Assembly (NCBI GenBank): GCA_025935235.1
Contig: JAICVT010000002.1
Location: 1-29,236, forward strand
Direction of reading: 5' to 3'
Source of the DNA: Ktedonobacterales bacterium
GTDB lineage: Bacteria; Chloroflexota; Ktedonobacteria; Ktedonobacterales; JADMIN01
DNA: 29,236 bases
The number at the start of each line of letters is the position of its first letter. Position 1 is the first letter of the stretch. A program made the translations under genes and the position numbers. The notes below the pieces were generated by a model. That model was not told where the DNA came from, did no database searches, and saw nothing but the letters and a program-made list of their open reading frames with translations. Below are positions 15,702 to 22,417 of the stretch, in pieces.

Positions 15702-17519
15702 TTACGCGCGCCGCATGATGACCACCGAGGGCAAGGCGTCGTAGACCGACATCTGGCCCAGCGGATCAAAGACCACGTTCTGCACCTGCGCTGGCGTGAC
15801 CCAGTACAGTTGCTCCTGATAGAGCGGAATGACCGCTACAGCGCTTATCAGCAATTGCTCTGCCGCCTGATAATCCTTGGCGCGCTGGGTTGGGTCTTGC
15901 TCGGCATCCGCGGTGGCCAGCAGCGCTTTGGCATCGGGCAGGTTGACACTGCCGCTCACCCCTGGCGTGCTGGGCGTGAAGCGGCCCAGCGCGTTTTGCG
16001 CGTCAGGATAGTCCGCCACCCAGGTATCCAGATAGAACTGCGCCGCGCCGCTCTGCTCGCGCTGCCGCAGCTCCGCCTCGGGTTCCACGCGCACTGTCAG
16101 CGGGTAGCCCGGCGCGACCGCCTGCCACATCCGCGCGATATCCGCGGCGACGACGCTAGCGTTAGGATCCTCTGCGGGCGCTTCGAGCGTGATAGCCGGA
16201 CACGTCGCGAACGCGCCGTTACACGCGCTAGACGCAAACTGCTGCGCCAGTTTTACAGCCAGCGCGGTCGAGCCACTGACCCCCTGGGTCGAATCTGGCC
16301 CCAGCAGCGCCGGATTATACTCAACCATCCCCAGCGGCACAATGTGATTGGTCGCGATGACCTGCCCGCCCAGCGCCTGGGTGGCGATGGCCTGCTTGTT
16401 GATCGCCTCAGCAACGGCCTCGCGGACGCCCTGTTCATTGAACGGCGCGCTGCGCCAGTTCAGGCCGAGATAGGCCAAGCGCAGCAGCGGGGTGGTCTGC
16501 GCGCCCGCGCTCTTGGGCAGCGCCGCCCCCTGCGCCGCCGTCGGGTAGCCGATGTCGAGCTTGCCCGCCTGATAGTCGCTGTAGGCCTGGGCGCGAGCGG
16601 CGGCGCTCGCGCTGTAGAGACTATACGCGATCTCGCGCAGGCGTGGCGAGGCCCCCCAGAAGGCAGTATTGCGTAAAAGCAGCAGACCGCCCTGCTCTGG
16701 GGTGCGCTTGAGCAGGAAGAGACCGCCGCCGAAGCCGCCGTGATCCGTCAGGTGGCTCGTCCACTGGGCGCCATACTGCTGCACGAGCTGCTGCGGTACG
16801 GCGAAGGCGATGGGCTGCGTCAGCGTGGTCAGCAGACGCATCGAGGGCTGGCCCAGGGTGAGGGTGAGGGTGAGCGGGTCAACGACGGTGATGGGCTGGC
16901 CAATGCCGATGAGCGTGGTGATCGGCCCGGCGATGCCATCCTGGGCGGGCGCGGCGCAGGCCTCCTGGTTGAAGGCGGCGGCGCTGGCGATAGGATAGAG
17001 ATACCACGCCAGCGGCGCGCGGTTGCAGGGGTCGAGCGCGCGGTTGAGCGCGAAGGCGAAGGTCTGAGCGTTGATCGGCTCGCCATCGCTGAAGCGCATG
17101 CCAGAGCGCAGCGTGAAGGTGATCGTCTTGCCATCCGGGCTAACGTTCATGCTCTCGGCGGCCCACAGACGCACATTCAGCGCCGAATCGAGCGTGACCA
17201 GCGACGGATAGATCAGCGTGGCCACGGTCGTCGCGGCGGGATCATCCACCTGGATGGGATCGTAGGTGGCGATCGTCGGAGCGCCAGCGTCATCGCTGGC
17301 GCTGGTGAAGAGCGCGTCGCGCAGCGCCTGCTGGGCGTCGGGCGCGGCCTGCAAGGTCGGGGGATGGCTGGTCGAGCCGCACGAGACCGCCGTCAGGGCG
17401 ACCAGCGTCAGCAACAGGGTCGCCACGACCAGCCGCCCGCCAGCGCCACGTCCCCGCCGGGCGCGCGCGCTGGTCGGGCTGATCCGGACGCTGGGTGTAT
17501 CCGCCTGGGCCTGCGACAT
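15702..17519 (-). CDS. Peptide-binding lipoprotein of an ABC transporter (OppA/DppA-like, SBP family 5)
   Basis: From ATG 17519 this gives 605 residues. The N terminus has an Arg-rich stretch, a hydrophobic helix (LVVATLLLTLVALTAVS) and Cys47 in a lipobox-like AVSC, so it is a probable lipoprotein on the outer face of the membrane. The family-5 fold is recognisable in VSPDGKTITFTLRSGMRFSDGEPINAQTFAFALNRALDP, VDPLTLTLTLGQPSM, and the C-terminal INKQAIATQAL and VIPLYQEQLYWVTP segments. It would deliver peptides to OppBC. The frame runs further upstream inside the previous gene, but that part is shadow. Only 11 bases separate it from the anti-sigma-like gene. No clear Shine-Dalgarno is seen, so translational coupling is likely. 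Confidence 0.9.
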   Translation of the reverse strand: MSQAQADTPSVRISPTSARARRGRGAGGRLVVATLLLTLVALTAVSCGSTSHPPTLQAAPDAQQALRDALFTSASDDAGAPTIATYDPIQVDDPAATTVATLIYPSLVTLDSALNVRLWAAESMNVSPDGKTITFTLRSGMRFSDGEPINAQTFAFALNRALDPCNRAPLAWYLYPIASAAAFNQEACAAPAQDGIAGPITTLIGIGQPITVVDPLTLTLTLGQPSMRLLTTLTQPIAFAVPQQLVQQYGAQWTSHLTDHGGFGGGLFLLKRTPEQGGLLLLRNTAFWGASPRLREIAYSLYSASAAARAQAYSDYQAGKLDIGYPTAAQGAALPKSAGAQTTPLLRLAYLGLNWRSAPFNEQGVREAVAEAINKQAIATQALGGQVIATNHIVPLGMVEYNPALLGPDSTQGVSGSTALAVKLAQQFASSACNGAFATCPAITLEAPAEDPNASVVAADIARMWQAVAPGYPLTVRVEPEAELRQREQSGAAQFYLDTWVADYPDAQNALGRFTPSTPGVSGSVNLPDAKALLATADAEQDPTQRAKDYQAAEQLLISAVAVIPLYQEQLYWVTPAQVQNVVFDPLGQMSVYDALPSVVIMRRA

Positions 17520-17530
17520 TGTGTGGCGGC

Positions 17531-18694
17531 TCAGTTGAGCGGCGGTGTAGTCTGCGGCGGCTGCCCCGGCGTGACGAACTCGCCAGCGGCGGTCTCTGGT
17601 GAGGAAGTCCGGGGGATCAGCGACAACACCTCCGTGTTGTAGCCGATGGGGTCGCGCAGGCTGGCGCTCAACTCCGCGCCGATCATGCGAACGCTGAAGA
17701 GATTTGGCTGCACCAGCGTACTCATCGTCGTGGGAGTCATCTGACTGGCGAACTGCACCAACTGCGCCTGGCCGAGGCCGTCGCGCTGGTCGCCGACGAT
17801 CCAGAAGATCACGCCGTCGCGCTCGAAGATCAGCATGCTGCGCGTGCCGCTCTGCCAGATGGCGCGCTGACCGGGGGTCGTGACCCACATGCCGTCCACG
17901 TAGACGGCGTTCAGGCCATTGACCATCACCAGGCTGGTCGAGCCTACCTGCACGCTCTGCAAGACCGCGCTCAGCGAGGGAGCGATCTGGAACTCGCGGA
18001 TGTCGAGGATGCCAGAGCCGGTCTGCTGGGCGGTACGCTGACTCAGCACATATTGCAGGTCAAGGATCGGCCCGCGCGAATATTGCTCCTGCGGGAGGGT
18101 GCGCATGCCCTGATAGAGGTAATCACCAGAGATCGCGCTCATCCAGAACACCGGCATCGCCTCAGATTGGGCCGCCGCGCCGTCGACATGCTTTTCGGGA
18201 ACCACATTGCCAGGATAGTGCGCCACCTGCTGCGCGCCCGTGTCGCCAAAGATCAGGCGCAGCCCCTGCGCGAATGACGGAGTGGCCAGCAGCATGCTGC
18301 CAACCATGAAGACGACCAGCAGCGCCAGCAGCGTCACGACCGGGCGACCAGCGCGTCGGGCGGCGGCGCCCACCTCCTCGGCGGAGATGTCGCGTGCCCA
18401 GGCGGTGGGCGACCACTGGCGGGTGAAGAGTGGTTTCTGGGGCAGGTCGAGCCGCCGCCTGATCGTATACATCATGCGGCGCACATCGCTGCGCGCGAGG
18501 GGGGCCTGGGCCTCTTCATCGAGCAGCGTCTGGATATAGAGAGGAGGCAGCTCTTCATCCTCGATGGGGAAGAAGGCGCGCAGCTCTTCGGCGAACTGCT
18601 GATCCTCTAGTGTGAAGCCGTCTGGCCAGGGCCGTCCGCTTCCATCCGGCGCGTCATGGCTCTCCGGGTTTGTGGAGCGCTCGAACCCGCTCAT
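17531..18694 (-). CDS. Membrane-anchored anti-sigma-like protein with a DUF4367-like outer domain
   Basis: A 387-residue protein with an acidic cytoplasmic region of about 117 residues, one membrane helix (about 118-138, VVTLLALLVVFMVGSMLL) and an outer domain of about 250 residues. The outer part includes NAVYVDGMWV and SMLIFERDGVIFWIVGD, a pattern like DUF4367/MucB-type sensor domains of anti-sigma factors. The cytoplasmic part lacks the HxxxCxxC zinc motif, so sigma binding is inferred from gene position and topology. ATG 18694 is chosen over the longer 18709 start because GAGGAG lies seven bases before it. Its start overlaps the end of the sigma gene by about 40 bases, which fits coupled 1:1 synthesis. 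It is a good candidate to sense an external or envelope signal, perhaps related to peptides. Confidence 0.75.
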   Translation of the reverse strand: MSGFERSTNPESHDAPDGSGRPWPDGFTLEDQQFAEELRAFFPIEDEELPPLYIQTLLDEEAQAPLARSDVRRMMYTIRRRLDLPQKPLFTRQWSPTAWARDISAEEVGAAARRAGRPVVTLLALLVVFMVGSMLLATPSFAQGLRLIFGDTGAQQVAHYPGNVVPEKHVDGAAAQSEAMPVFWMSAISGDYLYQGMRTLPQEQYSRGPILDLQYVLSQRTAQQTGSGILDIREFQIAPSLSAVLQSVQVGSTSLVMVNGLNAVYVDGMWVTTPGQRAIWQSGTRSMLIFERDGVIFWIVGDQRDGLGQAQLVQFASQMTPTTMSTLVQPNLFSVRMIGAELSASLRDPIGYNTEVLSLIPRTSSPETAAGEFVTPGQPPQTTPPLN

Positions 18695-19304
18695 AGCTCT
18701 GCTCCTCAAGGGCGTCGCGTAGCGTCTTGCGCGCTCGCCAGAGACGTGTATCTATGGCATGGCGAGAGAGGCTGGTCTTGGCTGAGATCTCCTCGGTGCT
18801 CGCCAGGCGGAAATACCGCATATAGACGAGATAGCGGTCCAGGTCTGGTAACGCCTCTAACGCCGCGCGCAGCTCCTCGCGTCGCTCTCGCTGCTCGAGG
18901 ATGCCTTCCATGTTCTGGTCGGTCAGTTGGGCGACCTGCCGCTCGCCAGAGCGAGTGGCGCCGTTGCGATTGCCGGTCGTCTCGCCATCGAGCGAGGTGA
19001 CCGCTGACTGACGCCGCTGCAGCTGGCGGCGACGATCGAGCGCGATGTATTTGGCGCGCATCGTCAGCCAGGTGTGCAGCGAACCACGGGTCGGGGTGAA
19101 CGACTCGATCTCCTGCCACGCCGTGACAAAGAGATCGTTGGCGCACTCCTCGGCATCCTGGGCGGTCCCCACTCCATTCAGCAGCAAGCGAATGAAGTAG
19201 GTGATCTCGCGTGCGTACCGCTGCACCAGCGCTTCGAGCGCCTGCGGGTCGCGAGCGATCAGCCCTGCGTAGAGAGCGTCATCAGGCCAGTCGTCTTGCA
19301 CCAT
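18654..19304 (-). CDS. ECF-type RNA polymerase sigma factor
   Basis: A 216-residue sigma-70-family protein with region 2 at about 25-95 (ALEALVQRYAREITYFIRLLL, DAEECANDLFVTAWQEIESF, LHTWLTMRAKYIALDRRRQ) and region 4 at about 140-205 (ALEALPDLDRYLVYMRYF, STEEISAKTSLSRHAIDTRLWRARKTLRDAL). There is no region 1 or 3, as in ECF factors. The region 2-4 linker is long and polar. AGGAG stands five bases before the ATG. It overlaps the anti-sigma-like gene, the usual layout of an ECF regulatory pair. The next genes encode a peptide receptor and transporter, likely targets or co-regulated genes. I could not identify a confident autoregulatory promoter. Confidence 0.93.
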   Translation of the reverse strand: MVQDDWPDDALYAGLIARDPQALEALVQRYAREITYFIRLLLNGVGTAQDAEECANDLFVTAWQEIESFTPTRGSLHTWLTMRAKYIALDRRRQLQRRQSAVTSLDGETTGNRNGATRSGERQVAQLTDQNMEGILEQRERREELRAALEALPDLDRYLVYMRYFRLASTEEISAKTSLSRHAIDTRLWRARKTLRDALEEQSYERVRALHKPGEP

Positions 19305-19838
19305 GTCACTCCTGAATAGGCCTTGCCCATCCGGCGGCGGCGCCGGGAGAGCGCGCTATCGTTCAGCAGATAGCCGACGACCACAGTGTCGTCTTCTCTG
19401 GTTGGTATGACTGGTGGGGCAAACGCCTGTAGACCACATCTCATGCTCTACTACGTTGCGCGGCGCGGCAATCTCACTCCCGTATGGCTGAGAAGTCCCT
19501 GAGACGGGACCCACCAGCGCGGATGGAGTGGCAGATCGAGCGCCGCACGCACGCGAACACCCGCGAACAGATGCGACGCGGCTCGTTGGTCTACGCGCTT
19601 GCCCACTTCTCACGCCAGCGTTCGCCAGCATCCGTTAACAAGTGAGCGCTTTTCGCGCGCACGTTGGTTTTCGGCCTGGTAATGACGCAGAGAATATGCC
19701 GTATTGTGCGGGCAAGCTGCGCGGGCTGTCAAGCCTCCCTATCTTCTTCGAACATACAACGCCCCCCGCTCCGCCGTTCTCGAACGGCGGAGCGGGGGGC
19801 GCGAGACCTGACACATTCAGAGTTTGCGCGGGTCTGGC
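19305..19838. other. Intergenic region between the sigma gene and the VOC dioxygenase gene
   Basis: 534 bases between two minus-strand genes. It holds the upstream control region of the sigma gene (19305 to about 19460, no promoter I can call with confidence) and a 40-base palindrome at 19761-19800 near the end of the dioxygenase gene. Short open frames exist on both strands but have no Shine-Dalgarno and no recognisable domain. I see no gene. Confidence 0.5.
19761..19800. repeat. Near-perfect 40-base palindrome after the dioxygenase gene
   Basis: GCCCCCCGCTCCGCCGTTC (19761-19779) is exactly complementary to 19782-19800 with only TC between them. It lies about 40 bases beyond the dioxygenase stop. 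No T-run follows on either strand, so it is terminator-like in shape only. Confidence 0.85.
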
Positions 19839-20816
19839 TCAGGGACGCGCGACGGCGGTGTCGAGCGGGCGCAGGTTGGCCTCGATGACGGCGCGATGCG
19901 GCTCCAGGAAGGGTGGCAGCGCCAGCCCCTCACCCAGATGCGCCTCGTCTTCGTCCGTTACAAAGCCCGGCCCATCGGTGGCCAGCTCGAACAAGATGCC
20001 GTTTGGCTCGCGGAAGTAGATCGAGCGGAAGTAGTAGCGGTCAATCAGGCCGGAGGTGCGCAGATGCGCCGCTTCGAGCTTGTCGAGCCACTCGAGATGC
20101 TGCTCGAACGTGGGAACACGGAACGCGACGTGATGCACGCCGCCGCGCCCCAGCGCCTCGCGTCCGAGATCGGAGCGCTGGTCTACGTGTACTTCAGCGC
20201 CCGGCCCACCGACGCCTGTGCCAAAGACGACGATCTCGCGCTGAGGGCCGTCGGGCGCGGCATACCCGCCCCGGCGTGTGAAGCCCATCACCTCGGTCAG
20301 CACGCGCTCGGTCGGCTCCAGCGCGCGCACGGTCAGCGTGACGGCGCCCAACCCACGAATGCCAACGGCGGTGGGGGTGACGCTCCTGGCCCACGGCGTG
20401 CCACCGGGCAGCGGCGCGTCCGTGTCATCCACCAGCGCCAGCCGCTGCCCCTCGGGGTCGCGGAAGGCCAGCGTGCGGCGGCCCGCCTCATCGCTGATGG
20501 CGTCGTGCTCCACGCCGAGCGTGGCGAAGCGGTCGGCCCAGAAGGCCAGCGCATCCTGCCCCGTCACGCGCAGCGCGATGCGCGAGATGCTGCTATAGCC
20601 GGGGCGATTGGCCGCCGCCTGCGGGATGTCGAAGAAGGTCAGCTCCGTGCCGGGATGGCCAACCTCGTCGCCATAGAAGAGGTGATACGACGAGGGATCG
20701 TCCTGGTTGACAGTCTTCTTCACGAGCCGCAGCCCCAGCGCCCGCGTGTAGAAGTCAAAATTGTTGGCGGCCTGCGCGGTGAGCGCAGAGACGTGATGCA
20801 GTCCGGTCAGTTCCAT
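19839..20816 (-). CDS. Ring-cleaving dioxygenase of the VOC/glyoxalase superfamily, MhqO-like
   Basis: A 325-residue protein with tandem vicinal-oxygen-chelate modules. Likely Fe ligands are the first-module His in GLHHVSAL, the second-module His in GGVHHVAFRV, and a Glu in GILFELATDGPGF. The start MELTGLHHVSALT is typical of the MhqO/YkcA group, which cleaves hydroquinone-type rings in quinone detoxification. The substrate here is inferred from the family and from the MarR neighbour. AGGAG lies nine bases before the ATG. It is the second gene of a two-gene operon, 30 bases after the MarR gene, so expression is probably controlled by that regulator. Confidence 0.88.
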   Translation of the reverse strand: MELTGLHHVSALTAQAANNFDFYTRALGLRLVKKTVNQDDPSSYHLFYGDEVGHPGTELTFFDIPQAAANRPGYSSISRIALRVTGQDALAFWADRFATLGVEHDAISDEAGRRTLAFRDPEGQRLALVDDTDAPLPGGTPWARSVTPTAVGIRGLGAVTLTVRALEPTERVLTEVMGFTRRGGYAAPDGPQREIVVFGTGVGGPGAEVHVDQRSDLGREALGRGGVHHVAFRVPTFEQHLEWLDKLEAAHLRTSGLIDRYYFRSIYFREPNGILFELATDGPGFVTDEDEAHLGEGLALPPFLEPHRAVIEANLRPLDTAVARP

Positions 20817-20846
20817 GGAATCTACTCCTGGGATGGCGCCGCCTGA

Positions 20847-21377
20847 CTAGCTCTGGCGACGCCGGGATGGCTCTGGTTCGTCTTCGTCAGCCGCGCGCCG
20901 CAGTTTGCGCAGCAGCGCCAGCAGCTGGTGTTGCTCGTCGCGGGTCAGCGCGGCGAATTGCTCGACTTGAAACGCTTCCTGTTCGGGGACGACGCGATCA
21001 TGCAGGCGGCGTCCTTCCTCCGTCAGCGCGAGCCGTTTGTGCCGCCCATCAGGGCAGCGGCGAATCAGCCCGCGCTGCTCCAGCCGGTCGAGGACCTGGG
21101 TGATGGCGCCCTGGGTCACGAGCAGCCGCCGCGCCAGATCCTGCTGGCTGAGGCCCTCATGCGCGCCGACCTGCGCCAACACATCGAACTGCGCCACGCT
21201 CAGGTCCCACGGGCGCAGCCGCGCCTCGGCCAGCCGCAGGTTGTGCAGGTAGGCGCGGGCCAGCCGGGTCCACAGCGCCACACCCAGCCGCGTCTCGCGG
21301 CCAGATGACGGCGCGCGGACTGGCTGATCTGGCTGGCTCATTCGCGTCATCTGCTTCACCCGCTTCACCCGCTTCAC
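20847..21377 (-). CDS. MarR-family transcriptional regulator, MhqR-like by context
   Basis: About 165-176 residues with a winged-helix MarR domain: LRPWDLSVAQFDVLAQVGAHEGLSQQDLARRL leads into the recognition helix VTQGAITQVLDRLEQRGLI, and the wing is RRCPDGRHKRLALTEEGRRL. Such proteins act as dimers and release DNA on binding phenolic or quinone ligands or on thiol oxidation. The first residues (MKRVKRVKQM) are encoded by a 9-base tandem repeat, so the true start may be ATG 21350 or ATG 21341. The promoter 60 bases upstream has a perfect palindrome over its -10 region, a strong case for autorepression. It is cotranscribed with the MhqO-like gene. Confidence 0.9.
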   Translation of the reverse strand: MKRVKRVKQMTRMSQPDQPVRAPSSGRETRLGVALWTRLARAYLHNLRLAEARLRPWDLSVAQFDVLAQVGAHEGLSQQDLARRLLVTQGAITQVLDRLEQRGLIRRCPDGRHKRLALTEEGRRLHDRVVPEQEAFQVEQFAALTRDEQHQLLALLRKLRRAADEDEPEPSRRRQS

Positions 21378-21379
21378 TC
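21353..21379. repeat. Three tandem copies of a 9-base unit (GCTTCACCC)
   Basis: Two perfect copies and a third with one change (GCTTCACTC), at 21353-21361, 21362-21370 and 21371-21379. They cover the start region of the MarR gene and encode the basic VKR repeats if translated. Confidence 0.85.
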
Positions 21380-21439
21380 GTGGCGTCTGCTTTCGCGGAC
21401 CTGCCGACCCGCCGCCGCGCTCCGCAACATCGTTCTGCT

Positions 21440-21471
21440 AACACTTTAGCACTAAAGTGTTGTGGTGTCAA
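21440..21471 (-). promoter_or_regulatory. Promoter of the MarR-dioxygenase operon with overlapping palindromic operator
   Basis: On the minus strand a perfect -35 TTGACA (21471-21466), a 17-base spacer and -10 TAAAGT (21448-21443). The palindrome AACACTTTAG-CA-CTAAAGTGTT (21440-21461) is perfect over two 10-base arms and covers the -10 and most of the spacer. This is the expected position and size for a MarR dimer site that blocks RNA polymerase. Confidence 0.82.
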
Positions 21472-21481
21472 GTGGGACAAA

Positions 21482-21517
21482 ACCTCTCCCCCTGCCCCCT
21501 CCCCTTCAGGGAGGGGA
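21482..21517 (+). repeat. C/G-rich hairpin repeat
   Basis: A CT-rich head followed by CCCCTCCC-CTTCA-GGGAGGGG, almost identical to the unit at 4035-4070. It lies between the end of the Imm-5-like gene and the MarR promoter. Confidence 0.75.
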
Positions 21518-21565
21518 ACGCGGCACCGGAGTTTGGCGAGCGCCCCGACACGCCGCGACGCGCGC

Positions 21566-22081
21566 TCAGCAATCGAATACCGACCAGCAGATGGGGTTCC
21601 GCAGCCGCTGGTCGTCGAGCACGAGCGCGCGAATCGCCTGCGGGAGTTGGTCGCGCTGCCACCGGCACTCGCGTCGCCCCGCGCGCTCGCCCTGCTCCGC
21701 TGGCGCGGCGGCGCGTGCGGCCTTGATCGCATAGGCGGCGGCGCCAAGCTCGTGGGCGGCGACGTGGGCGACGACCGCGGCCTGTCCAGCGGCGTACGCG
21801 GCGTGCCGCGCCGCCCCACGCAGGTCTCTGGCCGCGCCCATCGCGTGGCCGCCCGCCGCGCGCGCCTGGGTCATCGTGACCTCGCCACGCGCCCAGGCGC
21901 GCGCCTGCTCGATCGCCTGGCGCGGCCGCGGGTCTCCCGGCTGAGCCGACTCGAACAGGTGAAGCACATGCTCCGCGCATGCCGCCGCCCATAGGGCGAG
22001 GAGCTGGTGATCCGCGTCGGTGAGGGTTCCGCCGCGTCGAATCGTGATGAACCGTGGGTCGCGGACTTTCGGGAGGATCAT
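21566..22081 (-). CDS. Putative immunity protein, Imm-5-like
   Basis: From ATG 22081 this gives 171 residues. The run RDPRFITIRRGGTLTDADHQ and the alanine/histidine-rich helices (WAAACAEHVLHLFE, GGHAMGAARDLRGAARHAAYAAGQAAVVAHVAAHELGAAAYAIKAARAA) are the hallmark of the family annotated 'putative immunity protein' (Imm-5), common in actinobacteria and Chloroflexota. Despite the name, most members have no proven toxin partner, and no toxin gene is adjacent here. The protein looks soluble and all-alpha. The start is fixed by GGAAGGAG eight bases before ATG 22081; the longer frame to 22318 runs into the mraZ control region and is rejected. It is divergent from mraZ, sharing a 336-base upstream region. 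Confidence 0.82.
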   Translation of the reverse strand: MILPKVRDPRFITIRRGGTLTDADHQLLALWAAACAEHVLHLFESAQPGDPRPRQAIEQARAWARGEVTMTQARAAGGHAMGAARDLRGAARHAAYAAGQAAVVAHVAAHELGAAAYAIKAARAAAPAEQGERAGRRECRWQRDQLPQAIRALVLDDQRLRNPICWSVFDC

Positions 22082-22287
22082 ACCCGGCGCTCCTTCCACT
22101 CGCATCCCTGCGGCCCGGCGCTCAGACGCCCACCAGGGCGCCGCTCCCCGCGTGAGAGCATCGTGGGCATACCGCCGGGCGACAGCGCACCTGACAGGAA
22201 GCATGATACCCGCTCCCCCAGCGATTGGGCAGGCGTGAGGGCCAGCCCATTTGGGTGGATTTGTCTGGAATTGTCGGTTTGCGCTGG

Positions 22288-22343
22288 TTGTCCACGGGTT
22301 ATCCACTGGCTTATCCACGCAACGGCGAGAAAGTCGTGGATAA
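22288..22343. promoter_or_regulatory. Cluster of four DnaA-box-like sites upstream of mraZ
   Basis: TTGTCCACG (22288-22296), TTATCCACT (22299-22307) and TTATCCACG (22311-22319) lie on the plus strand at 11- and 12-base spacing. TTATCCACG lies on the minus strand at 22343-22335. Three match the DnaA consensus TTATCCACA at 8 of 9 bases, and the first at 7. They lie about 40-96 bases upstream of the likely mraZ transcription start. Confidence 0.7.
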
Positions 22344-22371
22344 AGGGCTTCTCGCCCTGAAAATGGAGGGC

Positions 22372-22377
22372 TATACT
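22372..22377 (+). promoter_or_regulatory. -10 element of the mraZ (dcw) promoter
   Basis: TATACT fits a -10, with a poor -35 (TTCTCG, 22349-22354) at 17 bases. Transcription would start near 22384, immediately before the MraZ boxes. The weak -35 suggests that the promoter needs, or is tuned by, proteins bound nearby. Confidence 0.5.
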
Positions 22378-22384
22378 AGCGGGG

Positions 22385-22409
22385 TGGGGCAAAGTGGGGC
22401 AAAATGGGG
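22385..22409 (+). promoter_or_regulatory. MraZ operator: three TGGGG boxes at 10-base spacing
   Basis: TGGGG occurs at 22385-22389, 22395-22399 and 22405-22409, each separated by five bases (CAAAG, CAAAA). This is the known form of MraZ binding sites: TGGGN repeats with 5-base spacers just before mraZ. The last box also forms the mraZ Shine-Dalgarno (GGGGAG). Confidence 0.88.
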
Positions 22410-22417
22410 AGAACGAG

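Larger units (their letters stand above)
22082..22417. other. Divergent control region between the Imm-5-like gene and mraZ
   Basis: 336 bases. The left half carries the upstream region of the Imm-5-like gene, with no promoter I can call. The right half has four DnaA-box-like 9-mers (22288-22343), a -10 element (22372-22377) and three MraZ boxes (22385-22409). No gene is seen here. Confidence 0.6.

Noticed and set aside
17520..17888. N-terminal extension of the peptide-binding protein
   Set aside because: It overlaps the anti-sigma-like gene and lacks protein-like character. The lipoprotein signal starts just after ATG 17519.
19305..19470. ECF-type autoregulatory promoter (AAC then CGTC) before the sigma gene
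   Set aside because: AACC and CGTC motifs occur on the minus strand, but their spacing (about 20 bases) is too long for the usual 16-17, so I do not call it.
22288..22343. Replication origin (oriC) at the DnaA-box cluster
   Set aside because: There are only four sites, no AT-rich unwinding region and no dnaA, dnaN or gyrase genes nearby. A role in regulating mraZ fits better.
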